From: JACPRL01 sp035573715 | GTDB lineage: Bacteria > Acidobacteriota > Terriglobia > Acidiferrales > 2-02-FULL-67-57 | NCBI GenBank assembly: GCA_035573715.1 | Contig: DATLZZ010000006.1 | Coordinates: forward strand, 1 to 49,762 | Direction of reading: 5' to 3' | Length of the DNA stretch: 49,762 bases | Shown here: positions 24,910 through 33,431 of the stretch, piece by piece | Layout of the letters: each line of letters opens with the position of its first letter | How positions within the stretch are numbered: position 1 is the stretch's first letter | Made by a program: the position numbers and the translations under genes | Notes under the pieces: generated by a model | The model's database searches: none | What the model saw: the letters and a program-made list of their open reading frames with translations, nothing else | Told to the model about the DNA's origin: nothing

Positions 24910-25248
24910 CTACAGTGTCGTCTGGAACGGAAGCAGGGCGATGTTGCGCGCGCGCTTAATAGCCACCTTCAGGCCGCGCTGGTGCGGCGTGCACACGCCC
25001 GTGACCCGCCGCGGCAGAATCTTACCGCGCTCGCTGATGAACTGCCCGATCAGTTTTACGTCCTTGTAGTCAATATGGTCCATCTTTTCGGTGCAGAACT
25101 TGCACACCTTGCGCCGGCGGAAAAAGCGTCGTCCGCCGCCGCCTTCGCGACGTCCGCTGGTGCCTTCGCGGCGCCCGCCGCCCCGGCCGCCTTCCCGCGG
25201 GCTGCGCCCGCCGCCTTCGCCGCCTGTACCTTCCGGTTTGTCCACCAT
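24910..25248 (-). CDS. rpsR: 30S ribosomal protein S18
   Basis: This 112-aa protein is an S18 with an extended Gly/Arg-rich N-terminus (about residues 1-44). The core is CKFCTEKMDHIDYKDVKLIG, then FISERGKILPRRVTGVC and QRGLKVAIKRARNIALLPF. S18 binds S6 at the platform of the 30S subunit. The basic, low-complexity extension is longer than usual. It lies 21 nt after rpsF. Confidence 0.95.
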   Translation of the reverse strand: MVDKPEGTGGEGGGRSPREGGRGGGRREGTSGRREGGGGRRFFRRRKVCKFCTEKMDHIDYKDVKLIGQFISERGKILPRRVTGVCTPHQRGLKVAIKRARNIALLPFQTTL

Positions 25249-25269
25249 TCCTCGTTTTCTCCTTGGAAA

Positions 25270-25680
25270 CTATGCGCCGGCCGAAGCCTGCGCCTCGCTG
25301 GCCGTCCCGCCCTGCGGGACCGCAGCGCGCTGGCGGCGTGCCGCCTGGTGCTCGCGGCGATGGCGGAGCTTCTCCTGCTTCTTGCGCTCCAGGTCCACCC
25401 GCACGCCCAAAAACTTGATGACCGGTTCGGCCACCTTCAAGCGCCGCTCCAGCTCCCGCAGGGCCTCGCCCATCCCCTGCAGCTCGAAGAAGACATAGTA
25501 GCCTTCGCGCTGCCGCGCCACCCGATAAGCCAGCGGGCGCTTGCCCCACTTCTCCACCTTCACCACCTGCCCGTGAGCGTCGCGCACGGCCTGCTGCAGT
25601 GACTCGATGAGCGAGTCAATCTCCTCTTCCGGCGTGTCCGGCCGGATAATGAAAACCACTTCGTACGTTCGCATGGTCAC
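25270..25680 (-). CDS. rpsF: 30S ribosomal protein S6
   Basis: This is a 136-aa protein. The core ferredoxin-like fold is seen in MRTYEVVFIIRPDTPEEEIDSL at the start and in GKRPLAYRVARQREGYYVFF. The C-terminal ~40 residues are a basic low-complexity extension rich in Gln, Arg and Ala, longer than the ~100-aa core. It forms the first ribosomal gene of the rpsF-rpsR-rplI set and follows pth by 12 nt. No ssb gene sits between rpsF and rpsR. Confidence 0.95.
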   Translation of the reverse strand: MTMRTYEVVFIIRPDTPEEEIDSLIESLQQAVRDAHGQVVKVEKWGKRPLAYRVARQREGYYVFFELQGMGEALRELERRLKVAEPVIKFLGVRVDLERKKQEKLRHRREHQAARRQRAAVPQGGTASEAQASAGA

Positions 25681-25692
25681 CTCAAAGTTTGA

Positions 25693-26289
25693 CTACTTCG
25701 CTGCTTCTGAACTCCCCGCTTCGGGCCGCCGGTTGAAGCGCGCCATCGCCCGCTGCGGTCCTTCCCGCAGAATCATTCGCACCGCTTCTGCGGCCTGGCC
25801 GACCATCTCTTCCGCCTGGCGCAACTGCTCATCATCCATGGGCGCCAGCACGTAGTCCGCCAGGTCGCCGACTGGCGCATCCGCAGGACGAATCCCCAGC
25901 CGCAACCGGATGACTTCCTCGGTACCGACTGCCGCCAGCACCGACTCCAGCCCGCGGTGACCTCCGGCGCTCCCCCGCTCCCGGATGCGCAACTGCCCGA
26001 AGGGCAGCGCGATGTCATCCAGGATGACAATCAGTTCCGCCGGCGTCAGCCCGTGGGCGCGCAGCAACTCGGCCACCGCCGGCCCGCTCAGATTCATGTA
26101 CGTGAGCGGCTGGGCCAGCAGCACCTCCCGCCCATCGAGCCGGCCGCGCTGCACCACCGAGCGCGCCTGCTCCTGCCGGCCACGAATCCGCGCCTGCCTG
26201 GCCAACTGCTCGACGACCGCGAACCCCAAATTGTGCGGCGTAGCGGCGTATTCCCGACCGGGATTCCCCAAGCCGACAATCAACCACAT
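25693..26289 (-). CDS. pth: Peptidyl-tRNA hydrolase
   Basis: This 198-aa esterase frees tRNA from dropped-off peptidyl-tRNA. The signature is LIVGLGNPGREYAATPHNLGF with the catalytic His near residue 20, then QPLTYMNLSG and the LIVILDDIALPFGQLRIRERGSAGGHRGLES segment. It lies between rplY and rpsF, 6 nt after rplY. The C-terminus is a Pro/Ser/Ala-rich short tail. Confidence 0.95.
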   Translation of the reverse strand: MWLIVGLGNPGREYAATPHNLGFAVVEQLARQARIRGRQEQARSVVQRGRLDGREVLLAQPLTYMNLSGPAVAELLRAHGLTPAELIVILDDIALPFGQLRIRERGSAGGHRGLESVLAAVGTEEVIRLRLGIRPADAPVGDLADYVLAPMDDEQLRQAEEMVGQAAEAVRMILREGPQRAMARFNRRPEAGSSEAAK

Positions 26290-26295
26290 TCGGCG

Positions 26296-27012
26296 CTACT
26301 TCTTCTTGCCTTCGCCGCCGCCCTCGGCTGCTTGGGCGCCCTCTTCCTCTTCGCCTTCGGCGCGGGGCTTGCGGATGAGCTCCGGCTCGGCCGGCGCCTC
26401 GGCCGTAACCGCAGCAACCGCGGCTTCGGCCGGCTTCACTTCTTCCTCCGCGCGCGGCGGCAGCACGTGGGCGATGACCCGCACCGGGTCGGTCAGCACC
26501 TTGACTTTGCGGTTGTCCACCTTGAGGTCGCCGACGCGGATGCTGTCGTTGATGTTCAGTGGACCCACATCCACCGCAAAGTGGTCCGGGATGTCGGACG
26601 GCAGGCATTCGATTTCCACTTCGCGCTGAACGATTTCCAGGATGCCGGCCTGCTGCTTGACCCCGATGGGTTCGCCCTTCACTTCCACCGGCACCTTGAC
26701 GCGCAAGCGAGTGTCGAGTGCCACCCGCAAGAAATCCACGTGCAGCAGCTTGCCCTTCACGGGGTCGTGCTGCGCGTCGCGGATCATCGCCGGCACGGCG
26801 CCGTGACCCTTAACCTGCAGCGTGAACACCGCGTTCTGCCCGGCGGCGCTGTGCAGAATCTTCGCCACCGCCCCCGGGTCGACGCTGAGCGCCAGCGGCT
26901 CGCCCTTGCCGCCGTAGGCCACGGCGGGAATCCGCCCGGCGGCGCGCAGCTTGTGCGCCGCGCCCTTGCCCCGCCCTTCGCGGGGCTCCACCTGCAAAAC
27001 CAGCTCTGCCAT
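26296..27012 (-). CDS. rplY: 50S ribosomal protein L25 (Ctc form)
   Basis: This 238-aa protein has an N-terminal L25 5S rRNA-binding domain (LVLQVEPREGRGKGAAHKLRAAGRIPAVAYGG) and a C-terminal TL5/Ctc beta domain. A Glu/Ala-rich acidic tail of about 40 residues follows. The start was moved to ATG 27012 because MAELVLQ matches the family start. It follows prs and precedes pth, the usual neighbour. Confidence 0.94.
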   Translation of the reverse strand: MAELVLQVEPREGRGKGAAHKLRAAGRIPAVAYGGKGEPLALSVDPGAVAKILHSAAGQNAVFTLQVKGHGAVPAMIRDAQHDPVKGKLLHVDFLRVALDTRLRVKVPVEVKGEPIGVKQQAGILEIVQREVEIECLPSDIPDHFAVDVGPLNINDSIRVGDLKVDNRKVKVLTDPVRVIAHVLPPRAEEEVKPAEAAVAAVTAEAPAEPELIRKPRAEGEEEEGAQAAEGGGEGKKK

Positions 27013-27072
27013 CCCTGCCTCTCTCCTAGACACCAGCAGCGGCTCTCAGGCCGCTGCTCGGGAATTTCTTCC

Positions 27073-28032
27073 TCAGACAAACAGCGTGCTGACCGATGCT
27101 TCTTCGTGAATCGAGCGGATGGCCCGCGCCAGCAGCGGCGCCACGCTCAGAACCTTAACCTGGTTGCACCCGTTGGCTTCGTCGCGCAGCGGGATAGAGT
27201 TGGTGACCACCAGCTCGCGCAGCTTCGAGTCGCAAATGCGGCGGATGGCCGGCCCGCTCAGCACCGCGTGGGTGCAGGCAGCGTAGACGTCCTTGGCGCC
27301 CCGCTCGTAGAGCGCCTCCACGGTTTTCACCAGCGTTCCGGCGGTGTCCACAATGTCGTCAATAATCAGCGCCGAGCGCCCGGAGACGTCGCCGATGATG
27401 TGCATCAGCTCGGCCACGTTGATGTCCACGCGGCGCTTGTCGACGATGGCCAGCGGCGCATCCATCTTCTTGGCGAAGAAGCGCGCCCGCTCCACCCCGC
27501 CGGCGTCCGGCGCAACCACCGTCAGGTCGGCCAGCCCCTTGCGGGCGAAGTACTCGAGAAAAACCGGCGCGGGGTAGAGATGGTCGACCGGCACATTGAA
27601 GTAGCCCTGAATCTGCGGGGCGTGCAAGTCGAGCGTCAGCGCCCGGCTGATGCCGGCGCTCTCCAGCAGGTCGGCGACGACCTTGGCGGAAATCGGCACC
27701 CGTGGCTTGTCCTTGCGGTCCTGGCGGGCGTAGCCGTAGTAGGGAATCACCGCGGTGATGCGCGCCGCCGAAGCCCGCTTGAAGGCGTCCACCATCAGCA
27801 GCAGCTCCATCAGGTTGCTGTCCACCGGGTAGCAGGTGGGCTGCACCACGAAGACGTCGGCGCCGCGCACGTTCTCGTTGATCTGGAAATAGATCTCGCC
27901 GTCGCTGAAGTGCCCCAGCGTCGCCTCGCCCATCGGCAGGCTCAAGTACTGGCAGATCTCCCGCGCCAGTCCCGGATTGGCGCTGCCCGAGAAGATTTTG
28001 CAAACCGTTCCCGTCACTGCCTCGCTCCGCAA
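27073..28032 (-). CDS. prs: Ribose-phosphate pyrophosphokinase
   Basis: This 319-aa enzyme makes PRPP from ribose-5-phosphate and ATP. FSDGEIYFQINENVRGADVFVVQ and the PYYGYARQDRK flexible-loop region are diagnostic. The PRPP site is seen as ALIIDDIVDTAGTLVKT. It feeds apt, histidine, nucleotide and NAD synthesis. It follows tRNA-Gln by 30 nt and heads the rplY-pth-rpsF-rpsR-rplI series. The start is ATG 28032. Confidence 0.96.
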   Translation of the reverse strand: MRSEAVTGTVCKIFSGSANPGLAREICQYLSLPMGEATLGHFSDGEIYFQINENVRGADVFVVQPTCYPVDSNLMELLLMVDAFKRASAARITAVIPYYGYARQDRKDKPRVPISAKVVADLLESAGISRALTLDLHAPQIQGYFNVPVDHLYPAPVFLEYFARKGLADLTVVAPDAGGVERARFFAKKMDAPLAIVDKRRVDINVAELMHIIGDVSGRSALIIDDIVDTAGTLVKTVEALYERGAKDVYAACTHAVLSGPAIRRICDSKLRELVVTNSIPLRDEANGCNQVKVLSVAPLLARAIRSIHEEASVSTLFV

Positions 28033-28062
28033 ACTTCAGATTTCAAATCTCAAATCGCAAAC

Positions 28063-28136
28063 TGGCTGGGGAGCCAGGACTCGAACCTGGATCTTCTGCT
28101 CCAAAGGCAGACGTCCTACCGTTGGACGACTCCCCA
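28063..28136 (-). tRNA. tRNA-Gln(TTG)
   Basis: On the minus strand the acceptor TGGGGAG pairs with CTCCCCA. The anticodon arm TCTGC-CTTTGGA-GCAGA gives anticodon TTG. The T-arm GTTCGAGTC is normal and GCCA follows. The first 21 nt overlap the end of ispE, whose stop codon lies inside the D-loop. Confidence 0.97.
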
Positions 28137-29003
28137 CCGCTCCGCTCCCAGCGACCGCCGGTAGGCGGAACGCGGCAGGGTAACCGCGACGAACGCTGCC
28201 GCGGCTCCCGCCCAGCGGGCGGCCGCCGCTTCAGCGCTCGCCCGGTCCGCGAACAAGCCGTACACGGTGGAACCGCTTCCGGAAAGCCCCGCCTGCTCAG
28301 CACCGGCTCGCAACAACGCGGCCTTCATTCTAGCAAGGTCCGGGAAGCGAGGAAAGACAACAGGTTCGAAATCGTTTCCGCTGCTCCACAGGCCGTCCTG
28401 CAACGACCCCGCGCCCATTATTTTAGCGGCTCGCCGCGGGGGCGTCAATTGGCGTGCCCAGTTGTAAGCCGCTCGCGTCGAAATCGGCCACGGCGGGCAC
28501 AGAAGGACGCAGTAGCGAGCCGGAAGGTCGTCCAGCGGATAGACTTCTTCGCCGCGACCGACACCCAAGGCGCGCCCGCCCAGCAGAAAGAACGGCACGT
28601 CGGAACCGGCGGCCGCGGCCAGGCGCCGAAGGGCTTCTTCCGGCAGTTGCTCGCGGGCCAGGCGCAGCAACCCGACCAGTGCCGCCGCGGCATCGCTTGA
28701 CCCGCCACCTAGCCCGCGCGCCATCGGGATGTTCTTTTCGATTTCAACTTCGATTCCCTGCTTCAGTCCCAGTTGCCGCCGCGCTCTTTCCAGAATTTTA
28801 GCTGCCAGGTTGGCGCGTCCCGAGGGCGCGCCGCCGTGCGGCACGCGAATTTCGACTCCGCCACGCCGCGTCAGCCGAAGGTGCAGGCGGTCGTGGAGCG
28901 AAACGGTCTGATAGACGGTGCGGATTTCCCAGTAGCCGTCGGCGCGGCGGCCGAGCAGCTCCAGGCTCAGATTGATTTTGGCGAAGGCCGGCAGCGAGAG
29001 CAT
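28116..29003 (-). CDS. ispE: 4-diphosphocytidyl-2-C-methyl-D-erythritol kinase
   Basis: This is a 295-aa GHMP kinase of the MEP pathway. FAKINLSLELLGRRADGYWEI at the start and the ATP loop PMARGLGGGSSDAAAAL (near 92-108) are diagnostic. GLSGSGSTVYGLF is the third motif. I chose ATG 29003, since the frame's longer start would cross the previous TPR gene. Its last six codons (WGVVQR) and stop are encoded by the 5' part of tRNA-Gln. Confidence 0.94.
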   Translation of the reverse strand: MLSLPAFAKINLSLELLGRRADGYWEIRTVYQTVSLHDRLHLRLTRRGGVEIRVPHGGAPSGRANLAAKILERARRQLGLKQGIEVEIEKNIPMARGLGGGSSDAAAALVGLLRLAREQLPEEALRRLAAAAGSDVPFFLLGGRALGVGRGEEVYPLDDLPARYCVLLCPPWPISTRAAYNWARQLTPPRRAAKIMGAGSLQDGLWSSGNDFEPVVFPRFPDLARMKAALLRAGAEQAGLSGSGSTVYGLFADRASAEAAAARWAGAAAAFVAVTLPRSAYRRSLGAERWGVVQR

Positions 29004-29019
29004 CGGCCTTGCAAGGATA

Positions 29020-31101
29020 CTACTGCGGGTCTTTCTTCGGCGCGCCCTTGCCGCTTTCGCGGGCCAGGCGCAGCTTGACGCTGTGGAGCTTGTCTTCAAG
29101 CTTGGCCACGGCCTCGGAATCGTGCTCGGTGGGCGAGGTCATCTGCCAGGCGGCCAGAGCGCGCTCCCACTGCGCTGCGGCTTCGTGCAGACGACCGGTC
29201 TTGAAGTAGAGGTCACCCAGATGGTCGTGAATGGTGGCGTCGCGGCTGATGCGGCTTACGGCGCGCAGGAGGTAATCCTCCGCCAGGTCGTACTTCTCGA
29301 GGCGATAGTAGGCCCAGCCAAGGCTGTCCAGATACGCGCCGTTGTAGGGCTCGAGCTCGACCGCCCGCTTGAGGAGGTCGACCGCCTCCGGCAGCTTGAT
29401 GTTGGCGTCGGCGAACATGTAGCCGAGGTAGTTGAGGGTGATGGCACTGTCGGGGTTGATCTCGAGCACCTTGCGGAACTTCTGCTCGGCCAAGTCGAGC
29501 TTCTTCTGCCGCTCGCAGACGGCGCCGCTGAGGAAGTAAACGTCCTCGAGCTCCTGCGGCCCCTTCGACAGTTCCTCGGCCTTGGCCAGCGCCGCCTCGG
29601 CATCGGCATAGCGCTTGTTGCGCTCATAGACTTGAGCCAAGGTGATGTAGAGCGAGCGGTCGTCGGGCGTCTCCTTCAGTTGCTCCTGGACCGCCTGCAC
29701 CGCGGGCTCGAGTTGCCCGAGCTCGGCATCCAGCATCGCCTTCTGCATCAGGAAGGCGCGGTCATCGGGGAAGCGGGCCAAAGCCTGGTCGAGCGCCGCG
29801 CGCGCCGCTTGGTAGTTGCGGGCCTGCCGGTGCGTCTCGGTGATCTGGGCGTAGCCGCGGCGCGCCGCGTTCTCATCGAGTCCGAGCAGCAGCTCGAAGG
29901 TCTGTACCGCCTCGGGAAATTTCTCGTTGTCGCGGTAGAGCACACCCAGCCGCTCCAGCACGATGGAGCGCCCGCGCTTCTCCTCCGGGCTGTACTGGCC
30001 GGAAGCGCGGGTCATCCGCGCCACCATATCCGAGAGCACGGTAATGGCCTGCTCGAATTGGCCCTGCGATTCGTGCAGCAGCGCCTCCTGGAATCCAATC
30101 TCCAAGTTGTCCGGGTCGGCGCGCTTGGCGCGCGCGATCCACTGCTGCGCTTCAGGGTACTTCTTCTGGTGCCGGTAGACCTGGGCGATGCGCATGGCCA
30201 CGTCGCCGTCATCGGGGTCGGCCTTAGCCAGCTCCTGGAACTCGGTCAGCGCTTCCTCCAACCGCTCGCCTTCCAGCAACGCTTCGGCCAAACGTCGGCG
30301 CAACTCGAAGTTCTTCGGGTCGAGTTGCACGGCGCGGCGGTAGGCGTCAATGGCATTGTCGTGGTTTCCCGCCTGCTCGTAGGCGTAGGCGAGCGAGGCC
30401 AGCAGCCGCGGCGTCGCCGACTCGGCGGTGGCGCTGGTCAGCAGCTCCACGGCTTTCTGGTAGTCGCCCTTGTCGCTGTAGATGGACGCCAGCGCCGAGA
30501 GGCCGACCTCCGAGCTCGGCTCGCGCTCCAACAATTGCTTCAGCGTCGCTTCCGCCTTGGCTAGGTCGTTGGCCAGCCGGTAAAGCCGCGCCAAGTCGAG
30601 CAGCGCATCCGTATCGTCGGGGGCCAGGCGCGCGACCTGCTCGTATTCCTGAATCGCCAGCGCCAGCGTGTCCTTGGGCGCGGCGCCGGGATCGGCCGGC
30701 GCTCCGTCGGTCTCGCCCAGGGTTTGGAAGTAGACGCGGCCCAGCAGCCGGTGCGCCGCCAGGTTGTCGGGATCTTTTTCCACGAGTTGGCGAGCTTCGA
30801 TCACCGCTTCACGGATGCGCCCGCTGCGCCGGTAAGCCTCGGCCAGTTGCACCACTGCATCGTTGGCGTTCGGGTCGTACTTCAGAGTTTCTTTGAACTC
30901 TTCGATGGCGCGGCGAAGCTGATCGCCGCGATTGAAGTCGCCCGCCAGCTCCAGATAGAGCCGCCCCAGCGTGTAATGGTAGTAGGCCTGCGCTCTGGCC
31001 TCGGCCGCATCCGTCGGGTCGCTCGCCGCCGTTTGCGGCAACGCCGCCATCGGCGCGAGCAAGACCAGGAAAATACAGAAAAACTTCGGGAGGGATTTCA
31101 C
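29020..31101 (-). CDS. Secreted large TPR protein
   Basis: This is a 693-aa protein with a signal peptide (VKSLPKFFCIFLVLLAPMAALPQ) and then about 14 or more tetratricopeptide repeats, with no catalytic domain. The GTG at 31101 is chosen because it begins the signal peptide and follows GAGAGGA. The upstream frame has no family resemblance and passes through sequence antisense to or unrelated to a gene. Such proteins serve as periplasmic or outer-membrane scaffolds, for example in envelope secretion or polysaccharide export. It ends 16 nt before ispE. Confidence 0.82.
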   Translation of the reverse strand: MKSLPKFFCIFLVLLAPMAALPQTAASDPTDAAEARAQAYYHYTLGRLYLELAGDFNRGDQLRRAIEEFKETLKYDPNANDAVVQLAEAYRRSGRIREAVIEARQLVEKDPDNLAAHRLLGRVYFQTLGETDGAPADPGAAPKDTLALAIQEYEQVARLAPDDTDALLDLARLYRLANDLAKAEATLKQLLEREPSSEVGLSALASIYSDKGDYQKAVELLTSATAESATPRLLASLAYAYEQAGNHDNAIDAYRRAVQLDPKNFELRRRLAEALLEGERLEEALTEFQELAKADPDDGDVAMRIAQVYRHQKKYPEAQQWIARAKRADPDNLEIGFQEALLHESQGQFEQAITVLSDMVARMTRASGQYSPEEKRGRSIVLERLGVLYRDNEKFPEAVQTFELLLGLDENAARRGYAQITETHRQARNYQAARAALDQALARFPDDRAFLMQKAMLDAELGQLEPAVQAVQEQLKETPDDRSLYITLAQVYERNKRYADAEAALAKAEELSKGPQELEDVYFLSGAVCERQKKLDLAEQKFRKVLEINPDSAITLNYLGYMFADANIKLPEAVDLLKRAVELEPYNGAYLDSLGWAYYRLEKYDLAEDYLLRAVSRISRDATIHDHLGDLYFKTGRLHEAAAQWERALAAWQMTSPTEHDSEAVAKLEDKLHSVKLRLARESGKGAPKKDPQ

Positions 31102-31240
31102 CAGTCGTTGTCCTCTCTCGGCATCACAAAAGCGATTATTCCATACCCTTGGATGCGGGTCAAACACGCCTGGCCGCACGGTCGCCTTAATCGTTGAACC
31201 GTTGATTGGTAGCCGGAGCGGAGTCGGCGGGATTCCGGCG

Positions 31241-31774
31241 CTATTGAGCGAGCAACGGCTTAACCGCCGCTTCGAGCTTTTCTGCGGTCGTGGGGCCGAG
31301 GAGCGACTGGCGCCGCTGGCCCTCACGGTCGTAGATGAAGGTCGCCGGCAGCACCCCGCTCCACTGGGGGTCAATGCCGTTGATGAAGGTGTCCGGATCG
31401 TCGGTTTCCCGGCGGATGAACACCGCAAATGCGGGCCGGTGCTCGGCCAGAAACTTCTTCACTTCCGTGTCGCGGACGCTGGCGGTATCGAGCGAAACCG
31501 AGAAAAAGGTCACGCCGCGGCCGCGCCACTCGCGGTCGAAGCGGATGAGCTCGGGGAACTCCTCGCGGCAAGGCTCGCACCAGGTGGCCCAGTAGTTCAC
31601 TACCACCACGCGGCCGCGCTCGGCCGCCAGCCGCTCCTGCAAGCCTTTCAGGTCAACCCACTCGGCTTCGGCGGTGAACTGAGTTGGCGGCGGGGGCGCC
31701 GACGGCGGACACGCCGGCGTCAGTGCTGCGGCGGCAGCAAGAACGAAAAGAGAGACCAGGTTACCCCGAGACAC
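31241..31774 (-). CDS. TlpA-type thioredoxin-fold lipoprotein
   Basis: This 177-aa protein begins with a lipoprotein signal (LTPAC, Cys near 22). It has a thioredoxin fold with the WCEPC active site in NYWATWCEPCREEFP and a VLPATFIYDREG strand with the cis-proline region. It should be a periplasmic thiol-disulfide reductase. It overlaps the redoxin gene upstream by 14 nt, so the two are coupled. A role in cytochrome c maturation is possible, but no cyt c genes are close. Confidence 0.88.
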   Translation of the reverse strand: MSRGNLVSLFVLAAAAALTPACPPSAPPPPTQFTAEAEWVDLKGLQERLAAERGRVVVVNYWATWCEPCREEFPELIRFDREWRGRGVTFFSVSLDTASVRDTEVKKFLAEHRPAFAVFIRRETDDPDTFINGIDPQWSGVLPATFIYDREGQRRQSLLGPTTAEKLEAAVKPLLAQ

Positions 31775-32375
31775 GTTTGATGGTGCAGCCGAACGCCTTC
31801 TTGCCGGTGTTGGCCACCTGCGCGCCGCTGAGGACAGCGTCGAGGGCCTCGCGCGCCTCGCCCGAGTTCAGGCTGGTGTCCTCATGGCTGGCGTCGAGCC
31901 GCCCGTGGTAGCGCAGCACGCCGGCCGAGTCAATCAAGTAGGCCTCCGGCGTCACCGAGGCGCCAAAGTAGTCGGCGATGCGGTTGCCGTCATCCTTGAG
32001 AATGGTGAAGGTGAAACCGTTCTGCTTGGCGTGCTCGCGGATCTTGTCGAGCGGCTCGGTGCGGTTCGAGTTGATGCCCACCACGGGGATGCCCTTGGCC
32101 GAGTAGTCGCGGTGCAGCGCCTCCATCCGCGCGTTGTATCCGTTCGAATACGGGCACTGCACGGAAATCCAGATGAGTAGCACGCCCTTGGGGCCCTTCA
32201 GGCTGGCCAGCGAGTGCGTCTGCCCGTTGATGTCCGGCAGCGTGAAGTCGGCCACCGCCTGCCCCACCGCCACCTGGCCCGGGGGCGCCGGCGGCCCGGA
32301 GTAGACCTTCCAGCCGACGACGGCCGCGCCCGCCAGAATCACCAGCGTCGCCACCCCTACGAATAGTTTGCGCAT
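31761..32375 (-). CDS. AhpC/TSA-family redoxin, membrane-anchored
   Basis: This is a 204-aa protein. One N-terminal transmembrane helix (residues 5-25) is followed by a peroxiredoxin/redoxin fold (DFTLPDINGQTHSLASLKGPKGVLLIWISVQCPYS pattern). The redox Cys is in CPYSNGYN, one residue different from the usual WCP type. It probably works with the overlapping TlpA-like protein in periplasmic thiol chemistry. A role as peroxidase rather than thiol reductase is not excluded. Confidence 0.85.
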   Translation of the reverse strand: MRKLFVGVATLVILAGAAVVGWKVYSGPPAPPGQVAVGQAVADFTLPDINGQTHSLASLKGPKGVLLIWISVQCPYSNGYNARMEALHRDYSAKGIPVVGINSNRTEPLDKIREHAKQNGFTFTILKDDGNRIADYFGASVTPEAYLIDSAGVLRYHGRLDASHEDTSLNSGEAREALDAVLSGAQVANTGKKAFGCTIKRVSG

Positions 32376-32452
32376 AGTTCCTCCCTCCGGTCTTTAGCCT
32401 ACCCCAATGAGACGCCTCCCGGCCCCAAAATGTTTCACCGCTACATTTACTC

Positions 32453-32482
32453 TTGACAAACAACGAGGCTTGCTGTTTAGAT
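32453..32482 (+). promoter_or_regulatory. Promoter upstream of the Dam-type methylase
   Basis: A perfect TTGACA (32453-32458) is followed at 18 nt by TTAGAT (32477-32482). It lies 58 nt before the GTG start in an A/T-rich leader, consistent with a recently acquired island having its own promoter. Confidence 0.5.
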
Positions 32483-32540
32483 TATTGCGGGCCAAGCCCC
32501 TTGAAATCCTGGGCGGGCGGATGTAAACAAAGGAACGAAA

Positions 32541-33431
32541 GTGAACAATCGAATCATAAACGTCGCCTCTGTACCCCAGCTTAGTCCCTTTCGTTATCCT
32601 GGCGGCAAGACATGGCTTGTTCCCTATCTTCGTCAGTGGCTGAAGAATCATGAACCCATTAGTGAATTTATCGAACCCTTCGCCGGCGGGGCGATTGTGG
32701 GTTTGACTGTGGCCTTCGAAAACTTGGCCAACCACGTGACACTGATCGAGCGCGACCCAGAGGTCGCAGCTGTCTGGCAAACCATTCTTAACGGCAAGGC
32801 GGACTGGCTGGCTAAAAGAATCCTTTCCTTCGAGCCAACAGGCTCTTCGATTCGGAAGCTCTTTGCACGAAACCCGAGAACTATCCGAGACAGAGCATTT
32901 GCCACCATCGTCCGAAACCGAGTTCAGCGTGGTGGGATACTTGCACCAGGCGCTGGCTTGATGAAGAAGGGCGAGAACAAGAAGGGACTGAAGTCTCGTT
33001 GGTATCCGGAAACGCTCGCCAGTCGGATTCGTGCAATTGCTGAACACAAGTCCCGAATCAGAGTAGAACGCGCCGATGGAATGCATTACATAGAAAAGAC
33101 GGCAAGGCGCAAGGATGTTGCTTACTTCATAGATCCTCCATATGTAACGGCGGGTAAGAGGCTATACCGATACTCCGATGTTGATCACGAGCGCCTCTTC
33201 CGAATCATGACCAAAGCTTCAGGGGACTTCCTGATGACCTACGAGGACACAATGGAAATCCGTGGGCTCGCCATACGCTACGGTTTCGACCTCGAATCCA
33301 TACCGATGAAAAACACTCACAACCAAGAAAAGCGAGAGCTTCTGATTGGTCGTGACGTTGAGTGGCTTAGGACTTCCGACGAATCTTCGCTAGTTTTTCC
33401 CGAATCTTTGCCTCAAACTCTTCCTGCCTAA
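32541..33431 (+). CDS. Dam-type (D12 class) DNA adenine methyltransferase
   Basis: This 296-aa enzyme should place N6-methyladenine. RYPGGKTWL (19-27) and EPFAGG (45-50) form the AdoMet motifs X and I, and DPPY (198-201) is motif IV of the alpha class. The intervening part should be the target domain. The start is GTG 32541 after AGGA, with weak but acceptable spacing. Its 3' end overlaps the convergent nuclease gene by 65 bp. It is A/T-richer than the flanks and is the likely modification half of a restriction-modification island. Confidence 0.88.
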   Translation: MNNRIINVASVPQLSPFRYPGGKTWLVPYLRQWLKNHEPISEFIEPFAGGAIVGLTVAFENLANHVTLIERDPEVAAVWQTILNGKADWLAKRILSFEPTGSSIRKLFARNPRTIRDRAFATIVRNRVQRGGILAPGAGLMKKGENKKGLKSRWYPETLASRIRAIAEHKSRIRVERADGMHYIEKTARRKDVAYFIDPPYVTAGKRLYRYSDVDHERLFRIMTKASGDFLMTYEDTMEIRGLAIRYGFDLESIPMKNTHNQEKRELLIGRDVEWLRTSDESSLVFPESLPQTLPA

